From NCBI GenBank assembly GCA_038851035.1, contig JAWCLH010000001.1, positions 1 through 64,000 of the forward strand: DNA of 64,000 nt, in the 5' to 3' direction. The translations under genes and the position numbers were made by a program. Shown here one piece after another: positions 37,175 through 45,300 of the stretch; within the stretch, counting starts at the first letter, position 1; each line of letters begins with the position of its first letter. This DNA comes from Thermoplasmata archaeon (GTDB lineage: Archaea; Thermoplasmatota; DTKX01; VGTL01). The notes under the pieces were generated by a model. It was not told where the DNA came from and searched no databases. It worked only from the letters and a program-made list of their open reading frames with translations.

Positions 37175-38686
37175 TCAGAGGAATCGAATTCCCCTTGGCA
37201 TCTCTCCGTAGAGCTCCCTGACTTTTCGCGGCCACGCTGCCGGCTCGAGCCCCTTCTGGGCCAAAAAGACCGCGCTCCACCTCTCGAGCCCGATGCCCGA
37301 GCAGCCGCTCCAGAGAGGCTCGCCGCTTTGGAGCTTGACGGTGAAGCCCTTAGGGTACTTGTCGCCGTTGACGCTGACGTTCTGGAACTCGAGCCACTCG
37401 TCCCCCGTGCCCTCGCGATATGGCAGCCGGCCCTCGTAGTCGATGGTCCCGACCTCGCTCTGCTCTGACTTCCCGACCAGACCCTCCTGGGCCATGAACC
37501 AGGGGGTGACCCGGGCCATCCTCCACTCGAGCTCCATCACGTTTTCAAAGATGCTTTTGTAGCGCTCGCCCAGCGCCCGCGAGATTCCGACTGTCTGCTC
37601 CCTCGTGCCGATCCAGACGAGCTCGATTCTGTGGAACTCGTCGACGCGCTCGATGCCGTGGAGGCCGCCGCTCTCGTATCTGTGGGATGTGCCCGACCTG
37701 TCGAAGAGGAGAATCGGGACGCGATCGTTCGGGAGCGTCCTGCCCTGAAAGAAGGTCCAAAGCGCCGGGCACTGGGCATAGGTCATTCCACCGATGGGGG
37801 GGCCGAGCCTCTCCCTTATCTTCTCCACGGGCACCTCGTTGGTGATTCGGTAGAGGTCTATGACCTCCTCCCAGAGCGCGGGGTCCCGGCTCTTGGGCGG
37901 GCAGACGTAGTAGACCTCGGGGTAGATTCCCCTGGCGTGGCCCGAGCGCTCCCACACCGAGAATGGCTCGAGCTTCGGGAAAATCATCTCCTGAAACCCT
38001 AGGGGCTCGAGCAGCTCCCTCTCCACGAGCTTTTCGAAGGTTCTGAAGAGGCGCGTCATCTCGGGGCCGTGTATCCACTGGCCGCGGCTCGCTCCCCGGC
38101 GAATCCACCCCGCTCTCTCGAGCGCCGCGGTCGGGTCCTCTTTGAAGAGCGGCGGGCGCTTGGGGCTCTCCCAAATGAGTTCCCAGTGCTCGGACTTGCC
38201 GGCATATCGCTGGGCCCTGACCTTGTCCCGAATCAGGGCGATGATGCGGTCGACGTACTTTTCCGTGAGGAACCTCTCGTCCAGCGCTTTGAACGAGAGG
38301 GAGCACCTCTCCCCCTCGATGCGTAGGCTCTCGACGAAAGGGACCCTGATGGGCTGGAGGGGTTCCGCATCCAGCTCGAGCTCAATGTCGTACCTGTCGG
38401 CGCCGAGCCCTCTCAGACCCACCCTGAGCTCCCTTCCGAGCCTCTGGCCCAGCGCTTTCCCGAGGCGCACGAGCGCGTCGTGGGCCCGGACGTATTCATC
38501 TGAGTCAATCGTCACACGCAGCACGTCGCCGCTGATTTCCCATGCGCTGACCCTCGCCCCCTTCCCCGCCGGCGCGCCCCTCACAAGAATCGTGCGGTTC
38601 GCTTCTTCGATGATGGGGCCCATTGCGTCCCGTGCCCTCGCTATATCGCCGCTGAACGCCAGCTTCCCTTCAAGGTGGAAGCGCAT
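37175..38686 (-). CDS. serS: Type-2 (methanogen-type) seryl-tRNA synthetase
   Basis: 503 residues. This is the rare, zinc-dependent SerRS. The zinc ligands known from the Methanosarcina barkeri enzyme (Cys306, Glu355, Cys461) are matched by Cys306 in TYAQCPALW, Glu355 in RIELVWIG and Cys462 in WSGCSGIGLERW. The N-terminal domain is the alpha/beta type, not the long coiled-coil arm of ordinary SerRS. Class II motif 2 (FDRSGTSHRYESGGLHGIERVDEFHR) and motif 3 (SGCSGIGLERW) are complete. It charges tRNA-Ser. A TATA-like AAGCTTTTAACC (minus strand, 38709-38720) about 25 nt before the ATG gives it its own leaderless promoter, although it lies just downstream of the pilin-like operon. Confidence 0.95.
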   Translation of the reverse strand: MRFHLEGKLAFSGDIARARDAMGPIIEEANRTILVRGAPAGKGARVSAWEISGDVLRVTIDSDEYVRAHDALVRLGKALGQRLGRELRVGLRGLGADRYDIELELDAEPLQPIRVPFVESLRIEGERCSLSFKALDERFLTEKYVDRIIALIRDKVRAQRYAGKSEHWELIWESPKRPPLFKEDPTAALERAGWIRRGASRGQWIHGPEMTRLFRTFEKLVERELLEPLGFQEMIFPKLEPFSVWERSGHARGIYPEVYYVCPPKSRDPALWEEVIDLYRITNEVPVEKIRERLGPPIGGMTYAQCPALWTFFQGRTLPNDRVPILLFDRSGTSHRYESGGLHGIERVDEFHRIELVWIGTREQTVGISRALGERYKSIFENVMELEWRMARVTPWFMAQEGLVGKSEQSEVGTIDYEGRLPYREGTGDEWLEFQNVSVNGDKYPKGFTVKLQSGEPLWSGCSGIGLERWSAVFLAQKGLEPAAWPRKVRELYGEMPRGIRFL

Positions 38687-38731
38687 GGGGCGAGCAACGG
38701 CTTCGACGGTTAAAAGCTTTCGCAGAAACTC

Positions 38732-39235
38732 TTAGGTATGTAGGAAGGTCATGTAGGAGCACTCTCCCCCGACCCCAATGGGCACCCTCTCCAGAACAAA
38801 GCCCCTCCCGCTCTGTGTCTTCAGGCAGGGATTCTGAGCGTCGAGAAGGGAGAGAGAATTGCCGGAGACGAGGCTCGTCGCGCCGAGGAGCGCCGGGTCC
38901 CACGGGTGGACAGAGGTAATCAAAGAGCTGGACGCGACGAGGCCCTCCTGACGCATGAAAACGGCTCCCGTGTATATCTCGATATCATATGCCCTGCCCC
39001 TGAAGAGGGGCTCGAGCCTCTTCCCCGGGCAGCTGTCGTTGAATGTGAAATTCAGTAGAAACCGGGCGTTGACGGACGAGGAGGAATCTATGGCCCGGGC
39101 GAGGCTATCGCACATCTCCCTGAAGCGGGCCTCCTCCAGCGCGCCGTTCTGCACCGCGAAAAAGCCCAGAACCGAGCCAAGCAGGGCGAGGACCGCGATT
39201 CCGCCCACGACCTTTGATGTTACCGCTTCTATCAC
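38732..39235 (-). CDS. Pilin-like secreted protein 3
   Basis: 167 residues from GTG 39235. A hydrophobic N-terminal helix (VVGGIAVLALLGSVLGFFAV) is followed by a small domain with Cys at about 41, 69, 136 and 159 that may form disulfides. The codons directly before the GTG read WTEGEG in frame, so the segment EGEG-VIEA looks like a class III (prepilin) cleavage site whose leader lies upstream. An ATG for that leader is in another frame behind a GGGGG run. This is the last of the pilin-like genes sharing the promoter at 40627-40653. It is likely a minor pilin or pseudopilin. Confidence 0.6.
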   Translation of the reverse strand: MIEAVTSKVVGGIAVLALLGSVLGFFAVQNGALEEARFREMCDSLARAIDSSSSVNARFLLNFTFNDSCPGKRLEPLFRGRAYDIEIYTGAVFMRQEGLVASSSLITSVHPWDPALLGATSLVSGNSLSLLDAQNPCLKTQSGRGFVLERVPIGVGGECSYMTFLHT

Positions 39236-39262
39236 GCCTTCCCCCTCCGTCCATCTGCTCGC

Positions 39263-39475
39263 TCAGGGCGTCAGGGAGCCACTCCAGACACTCTCTTTCT
39301 CCACGGGCGTGCTCAGGGTCCTGACGCCACGCGCTGTAGTGTGCGGCACGGCGGCATCTTCCCCGCTTCCCTTCCCCGCGAGTCGCTCCGGGGAAAACCC
39401 GTTAAATCGGCCGCTACCCCCCTCCCTCTCCGCCCAGGCGCAATGCGCGGTCCTCCCCGGAATCTCGTCCGTCAC
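39263..39475 (-). CDS. Possible small ORF within the pilin-like operon
   Basis: 70 codons from a GTG that overlaps the stop of the previous gene by 4 nt, the usual sign of coupled genes. The translation (TDEIPGRTAHCAWAEREGG) has no hydrophobic helix or recognisable domain, and its composition is not distinctive. It may be simply the spacer between two pilin-like genes. Confidence 0.25.
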   Translation of the reverse strand: MTDEIPGRTAHCAWAEREGGSGRFNGFSPERLAGKGSGEDAAVPHTTARGVRTLSTPVEKESVWSGSLTP

Positions 39476-39936
39476 ACCATCACCCCGACCTGAATATAGA
39501 CCAGATCCAGCCGTGCATCGTAGGCCCTCGTCAGCAGCAGCCTGTGGGTTCCCTCGCCGACCTCGACTCCTTTGCCTTGGCCTGAGCAGAGGGGCAGCGG
39601 CCTGCCGCCCGAGTCCTTCACATACACATGCCCCTCGTCCGTCCCGGAGCCCTTGAAGCGCACCATCGAGGAGTATGGATGGAGGGGCTTCGAGAGCGGG
39701 TATCCTATTTTAAAGTACTCGACGTGGGCCAGCGCAACCCCCTCTATCCTCAGCTCGAGCACACGGCTGCTGTTCAGGCCCATCGAGTCTAGTCTTAGGG
39801 CGGCGGAAGCCAGGGCCTCGGCCTGATTTCGCAGGCCACTCTCGACCGCGCTCCTCGAGTAGCTCGAGAGCGCCCCGAAGCCGGACGAGGCGACCACGGC
39901 CATTATTATGACCGATACCATCAGCTTCAGGGGCAT
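39472..39936 (-). CDS. Pilin-like secreted protein 2
   Basis: 154 residues from ATG 39936: MPLKLMVSVIIMAVVASSGFGAL, a hydrophobic pilin-type helix, then an amphipathic helix (ESGLRNQAEALASAALRL) and a small beta-rich domain. Directly upstream, the same frame reads KWRGDGQGVIE. This is strikingly like the prepilin leader of the first gene (RKWRRSDGGAIEG), but no start codon precedes it before a stop. The nearest ATG is in another frame, separated by GGGGGG. Either the gene needs one base fewer in this run, or the leader is absent. Second gene of the pilin-like operon. Confidence 0.6.
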   Translation of the reverse strand: MPLKLMVSVIIMAVVASSGFGALSSYSRSAVESGLRNQAEALASAALRLDSMGLNSSRVLELRIEGVALAHVEYFKIGYPLSKPLHPYSSMVRFKGSGTDEGHVYVKDSGGRPLPLCSGQGKGVEVGEGTHRLLLTRAYDARLDLVYIQVGVMV

Positions 39937-40121
39937 CTCGATGACACCTTGGCCATCCCCCCTCCATTTTCGATGTTCCGTCAGGTTACCACCGCTCCCC
40001 AGTCTTTTTGCTCCTCTGCCCGCTCAGAGTTGACATCGGGTTCGCGCCTGTGGCCGGTGGGCGACGCCCAGGCGGGCGGAGAGAGGGCCCCTCCCCACGC
40101 GCCCGGCCGGCGGTCGAGGCC

Positions 40122-40592
40122 TCAGGACTGAACCACGGGGATATCCAGAACCTTCTTCCCGTAGCCCGGCTTCTCAATTGTGACGATTATCGGCCCCGCA
40201 CCGCTCCCGACCACCGAGCACCTGAGCCCGGTGAACTTCGCCTCGCCATTCGCGTCCGTGGTGGCGTAGGGTTTTGAGCCCTCCCGGGTTTTTATGTTGT
40301 TCCCCTGGAGAGTTACAACCGCTCCCGCCAGCCTGTTGCCCGAGCTGTCAGTCACGGTTACGGTGATGGCCACGCTCTCATTGGCCCAGATTCCGTCCCC
40401 GTCCTTGTCACTCACGACAACGAGCTGCGGCGAGACGCTGACCGACCCCAGCGCCTGCGGCGGCTTCGCCAGGCTCAGCATTCCAAACACAATCCCTATG
40501 CTGACCGCCGTGATGATCACGATGATCAGCAGGTACAGCGGCAGCCCCTCGATCGCTCCTCCATCGCTCCTTCTCCACTTCCTCACGGCCAT
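40122..40592 (-). CDS. Archaeal pilin-like protein with Ig-like domain
   Basis: 156 residues. A short basic leader, RKWRRSDGG, precedes AIEGLPLYLLIIVIITAVSIGIVFGML, a class III signal of the archaeal type IV pilin/archaellin kind, probably cut after the Gly pair by a PibD/FlaK peptidase. Residues 50-156 form a Big_1/invasin-like Ig domain (AITVTVTDSSGNRLAGAVVTLQG ... TTDANGEAKFTGL). It should be a surface filament subunit or tip protein. First gene of a leftward operon of two further pilin-like genes, led by an operator-like palindrome and TATA box shared with the secretion operon at 60.8 kb. Confidence 0.8.
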   Translation of the reverse strand: MAVRKWRRSDGGAIEGLPLYLLIIVIITAVSIGIVFGMLSLAKPPQALGSVSVSPQLVVVSDKDGDGIWANESVAITVTVTDSSGNRLAGAVVTLQGNNIKTREGSKPYATTDANGEAKFTGLRCSVVGSGAGPIIVTIEKPGYGKKVLDIPVVQS

Positions 40593-40626
40593 CCGGCACC
40601 ACCGGATATCCCTCTGGCGCCGGAGG

Positions 40627-40653
40627 TATATATTGGTGGCGTGGTAGGTACCA
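40627..40653 (-). promoter_or_regulatory. Pilin operon promoter with operator-like palindrome
   Basis: TATATATT at 40627-40634 is the TATA box. TGGTAGGTACCA at 40642-40653 lies 7 bp upstream of it. The same 12 bases with the same 7-bp gap occur at 60861-60887. A second inverted repeat, AGGTAC/GTACCT (40646-40662), overlaps it. The position next to TATA/BRE suggests a regulator that blocks or recruits TBP/TFB. Confidence 0.65.
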
Positions 40654-40822
40654 TTCGTACCTAAAGGAATAAATGGAAGGGCGCGGGATTGGAGGGAGTA
40701 TTGGGAGGAGGACGGGGACGATGGGGGGAGGAAACGTACCGCGCGCGCCCACCGGCCCCACTGAGAAAATGAGGAGTCCGGGGATTGTCAATGGTTCATG
40801 CGGGGACTATGCCGGGGGCCGC

Positions 40823-41770
40823 TCAGCTGTCCCGGAGACCATCGTCATCGCCATCTTCGTACCCCGATGGCTCCTCCCCGTCCATAATCCCGTTGGCGAG
40901 GTCTATACGGCGCCCGAGGAGGGTCCCGTCGGAGTTGGCACTCGCGGGCTCGGTGATATAGACCTCCCGATGGCGGTCCGTGGGGTTTGTGGACTGGCTG
41001 GACGCGCAGGTGAAGGTGTAGATGTGGGCCTCGAACATCACCACTTGCCCCACGGGCCTCATTTTTGCCACCAGGATTTCGTTGGCGCTCCTGTTCAGGC
41101 TCACGAACGAGTATTCGTCGAAGAACTTAATAAACACGTGGTTGGCTATGCCGCCCCACCTGGAGCCGTTGACGAGGGGCTCGGTCCAGTTCCGCTCGCA
41201 GGAATAGGTGTAGAGCTTTCCGGTCTCCCAGTTCTTGCCCTTGAACCAGATAGTCGTGTTGGTAAGGTTGGCATCATAGGCCTCGTATTTGAAGCCCCCT
41301 TCGCTCACATTAGTTCTCATTATGACGGCTCCGAGCTCCACATCGTCCTTCGCCTTGTCCCCGTCAGTGTCGTTGACTCTTGGATTGGAGCCCGCGATGT
41401 ACTCAATCCGGTTAGGAACATACTCATTGACTGGAGCCCCGCTTGTGAAGTCCCAGGGAGCCCTGTAGTCATACATGTCATCGCAGGTTCCGTTGGTGCC
41501 ATCATCTCCAGAATTGCTGAGTGGATTTATCCTGTACCATGCTTCCCAGCCGTCAGGCATTTCGTCGGAATCAGTGTCCCATTTGGAGCTATTTGTCTCG
41601 CCGGGGCCCGACCCCCCGCCCCAGCTCCCGGTATCCACGGCACCATCCAGATCCAGGTCCTCGCCCTCCCAGAAGTTGTGGAGGTTGTCGGAGGTTTCGT
41701 TGAAGTTGCCCCATTCGTCCCGGGTGAAGTTGTAGCTCCAATTAAGACGATAGTTGATAAAATAAATCAT
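40823..41770 (-). pseudogene. Orphan TSP3-type surface protein fragment (fossil)
   Basis: About 315 codons of Asp/Asn-rich sequence with thrombospondin type 3 calcium-binding units (DTDSDEMPDGWE, DTDGDKAKDDVE) and many N-glycosylation sites. It lacks a signal peptide and any ending domain. Its last 110 codons are homologous to the front of the large toxin-type gene at 42333-47624, including a 180-bp stretch that is almost identical. It looks like an incomplete relic or silent cassette of that protein family, directly downstream of the candidate immunity gene. Confidence 0.6.
40863..41044. repeat. Near-identical direct repeat, copy A
   Basis: About 182 bp matching 47198-47378 with one difference noticed by eye, in the same orientation 6.3 kb apart. 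Homology continues past 41044 to about 41160 but is more diverged. The repeat encodes the same protein module (TFTCASSQSTNPTDRH ... LGRRIDLANGIMDGEE) in two TSP3-type genes. Confidence 0.85.
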
Positions 41771-42323
41771 ATTCACTTCCCCATAGTGAATTAAAGAATT
41801 CCTGCACAGGTTGAATAAGGGGATCTTTTGGGTTTTTTGATTTCCATTTTTCAAGATGTTTATTAATATAATGATATCCTCGTTTTTGAATTTCAGAATA
41901 CGGAACGAAATAAATACTAAAATTTCTTCTATCTTTAATATCAATCTTTATATCATAGATTTTATATGGTAGATCATAAACATGGAATTTATCCATTATG
42001 TACCATAATGCATTTTTAAATGTCCAATCGCCCCATAATTCTTCGAAGAAATAATTATTAAATAACCCAATATGATATCTACATTGTAAATAATCATGAA
42101 AATCAAGGAATTCGTCCAAGTACATGACATTTTTTTCTCTAAATAAATTTATGAATTTGGATTTTAAAGTGGATATTTCTTCCTCCTTTAGAGTTTTTAT
42201 TTTTATCATTGTTGAAAGTTTTTCATTCAATGAAAATAATTCAAATAATTTGACATGATCATTTATAGCTCTTTTTATATTTTTAAGCGGGATTGGTACC
42301 ATTAGGACAAGGGTTCCTGACAT
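41742..42323 (-). CDS. Candidate immunity protein of the toxin-type locus
   Basis: 193 residues, AT-rich codons, rich in Lys, Ile, Phe and Tyr, in contrast to all housekeeping genes around it. The ATG lies 9 nt after the end of the large toxin-type gene on the same strand. This is the standard place for an immunity gene in polymorphic toxin loci. It is cytoplasmic-looking: no signal peptide or membrane helix, with aromatic clusters such as LWGDWTFKNALWYIMDKFHVYDLPYKI. No family was recognised, which is common for immunity proteins. The function is inferred from position, size and composition only. Confidence 0.6.
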   Translation of the reverse strand: MSGTLVLMVPIPLKNIKRAINDHVKLFELFSLNEKLSTMIKIKTLKEEEISTLKSKFINLFREKNVMYLDEFLDFHDYLQCRYHIGLFNNYFFEELWGDWTFKNALWYIMDKFHVYDLPYKIYDIKIDIKDRRNFSIYFVPYSEIQKRGYHYINKHLEKWKSKNPKDPLIQPVQEFFNSLWGSEYDLFYQLSS

Positions 42324-42332
42324 AACATTTCC

Positions 42333-45300
42333 TCAAGGTATCTTTCCTAATATGATATTCGAATAATCTTTTGCTATATTATACCAATTCTGATAATTTT
42401 GTTCAATGTCTCTTACAAATAGATATATTTTTTTGCCCGAATTGATACCTCCAAGTGCATTTGTTTGTCTTTGATATTGGCTTAATTTATCCGGACCTTT
42501 TTTTTCGGTAAAATATCCAGAGGGGTGTGTTCCACTTTTTATTTCAACGAAATCATCCCATTGTGTAATTCCGTCGATTTGCGTATTATAAGCTGGGAGA
42601 TCCTTGCTAATTTCCTTTAATTTTCTATATAAGGGTTGGTTATTTAAGTTTCCTCGAGCGAAAGTTCTTATTTCCCAAGGAAAACCATCAGGGTTTGTTT
42701 TTTTTGGATTCATTATTGCTTCACCAAATTTGTCGAGAAGATTTGATAACCCGGAGACCCGATTTTCTTTAAGAATGGATATATCAGTATATAAATCATT
42801 GATGCTAAATCCTTTATTTTTCCACTCTTCAATCCATAGAGCAAATTTCCTTGGGGAAACTTTTCCCATATCGATGATATTATCGATATTTTCAAGGAAT
42901 AGATTATATTCTGCAGTGGACCATTTAACCCCTGCATATAATCTAAATATCCTTGGATGCTCCACAGCGAATCTTCTGAAGGACTTCTTTAAGGCTGCAA
43001 TTTTATTTATCAGTGACTGCAAAATTCCACCCTTCGCCAATGCAATGACGCTAGTTGCGGCAAAAGGTGTCCCGATTCCGGTCTTGAACCAGAAATCGAA
43101 TATCTCCGGGAAAGCATAAGATATGCAAGCAGCAAGCCCAATTTCAATTGACCCGACAATAACCATCCGGATTCCAGGCCTGAGACCGCTCCATTTCGCA
43201 GACCATTCCGAAAATTTTTTGGCGACTTCGGATGCAGTCATTTTACTAGCCAAATTGTCGATTATAGTCGAACGTGGAACCTTAGCCCAAGCCCCAAACC
43301 TGCTAGCAATCTTTTTACATATTATAACCTGTAAAATCATGCCTGCTATGTATCCACTATAAAAAGCATTGGCGAATTGGTCATATTTAGATTCTTCAGT
43401 CTCATTATTATATGGGTTACAATCCTTTTGTTTTTCCACAGCTGAATTTTTAATCTCCTCGAAGGCCCCCCAACCATGTTCAGCAAAAAGTTCGCTTAGT
43501 TTAGCGATTCCCTCGAACAGGCTCCAGGGTTTCCAAAATAATTCCGCCAATCCGACCGCTACATCCATCATTGAAACTATGAATCCAGATACCAAACCGC
43601 CCCTGATAGGCCCTAAGAATTTTGTCATCCATTTTAAACCATAATGAACGATCGTGTTGTGTATCCCTAATACCGGCGCGAGATTTAGTTCCTCCGTAAA
43701 GCCATAACAATCTTCAGCTACGATTTTAAAATTCGGGAATTTAACCCCATCGGTTATTCTATCCCAGCCACCACATATAGTATATGTGTGTCTCAATACC
43801 ATATAGGTTGGATACGAATAAGACAAGCAACACCATTGGAAATCGATTTTATCCTCTCGATATAATCCAACCCACCTTATTCCTTGTTTATCTTCAATAT
43901 ACATGATGAAATCTAGTGAAAATGAGAAAGCAGGTTTATTCAGTGAGCATTCGATTGTCGGACCTTTAATATCCATTACTGCGGGATCATCATCAATATT
44001 ATCCACCCAGGTATCTTTATCGGAATCATAGCAATCCGGGTCCGTTCTGTAGTAAAATTCGTCAAAATCTGATAAACAGTCTCCGTCAGTATCGTCGTTT
44101 AAAGGAGATGATTTTACATGCCGGTAGGTTAAGTAAAAATCTACACTCTCATTATTTTGAATAGCTCGACATGTCTCGAAAACCGCCCACAGATTATCAA
44201 TCAGTATAGCGTCCCAGCCATTTACCTCGATACCATCTTCTAGGCCATCGCCATCAGTATCCGGGTTTTTGGCATTTGTATGATATCCCAATATCTCTGG
44301 ACCGTCGTTTAAATCGTCGAAGTCCGTGTCAGGATTGAAAAAATCGGTCCCATAGTACAATTCCATGGGATAGCTCAATCCATCATAATCAGGATCCCTT
44401 TCCATGGGCTGGTCGTCAGATGAATCCTCTATCGAATCCCTGTCGCTATCGTACCAATATGGCGATGTTAATAAGTGGCTCTTAATTTCGATATCATCGT
44501 CAAGACCGTCTCCGTCGGTGTCATTATTGGTCGGCTCGATACCCTGTCTCAACAGCAGTATAGGCATGAATATATTTACATTATCGGGACCTAAACATTT
44601 AATTGTCAAATTACCAAGACAATTCGTTTGATAATCAATACCAAAATATGTATGAAGATGGTTAATTTTGGTTGAATTCAAGAATATCGTATCGTTTGTT
44701 CCTTTGAATTTCAGAGATATGTTCACAGATGGATTGTATCCTATATCATAGGTGTGTGGCCATGCTAACAATCGGATGACGTATCGCCCTTCACTCTCGA
44801 TTGGGACCGGCGTTGAAACATGGGAATTATTCTCAATACCCCAGGAGCCGATTATCGGGCAGCACCAGAGATAGGACCCATTGACAATATCACCCGGTGA
44901 TAAAATATTATATACAAAATAACCGTTGATTTCATCCCCGTCGGTATATGTATCGTTGTCAGTATCGCAATTAAGTGGTTCGGTTCCTACGGAAAGCTCG
45001 CCTCTTGCGGTTATATTGAATGTGGTTAAATTGATATATCTATACGGATGACACACAGTCCCGTTCTCTACAATGACAGTCAAATTCCCTAACGTTAATT
45101 TTCCAGAGTAGGGGATTAGGGATGGTAGATCAAAACCGTCCCAAAGGCCGTCCTGGTCCGTATCCGCAGACCACGGACTCGTACCGTGCCAGCCCTCGCC
45201 GAAGAATGTCCTCGTCCCGTTTGTATTGTTGATGTGGGAAGTTCCGTTCTGGAGATAGGCCGAGTGCCTCCAGTCGCCGGACCCAACCGTCAGGTTGTTC

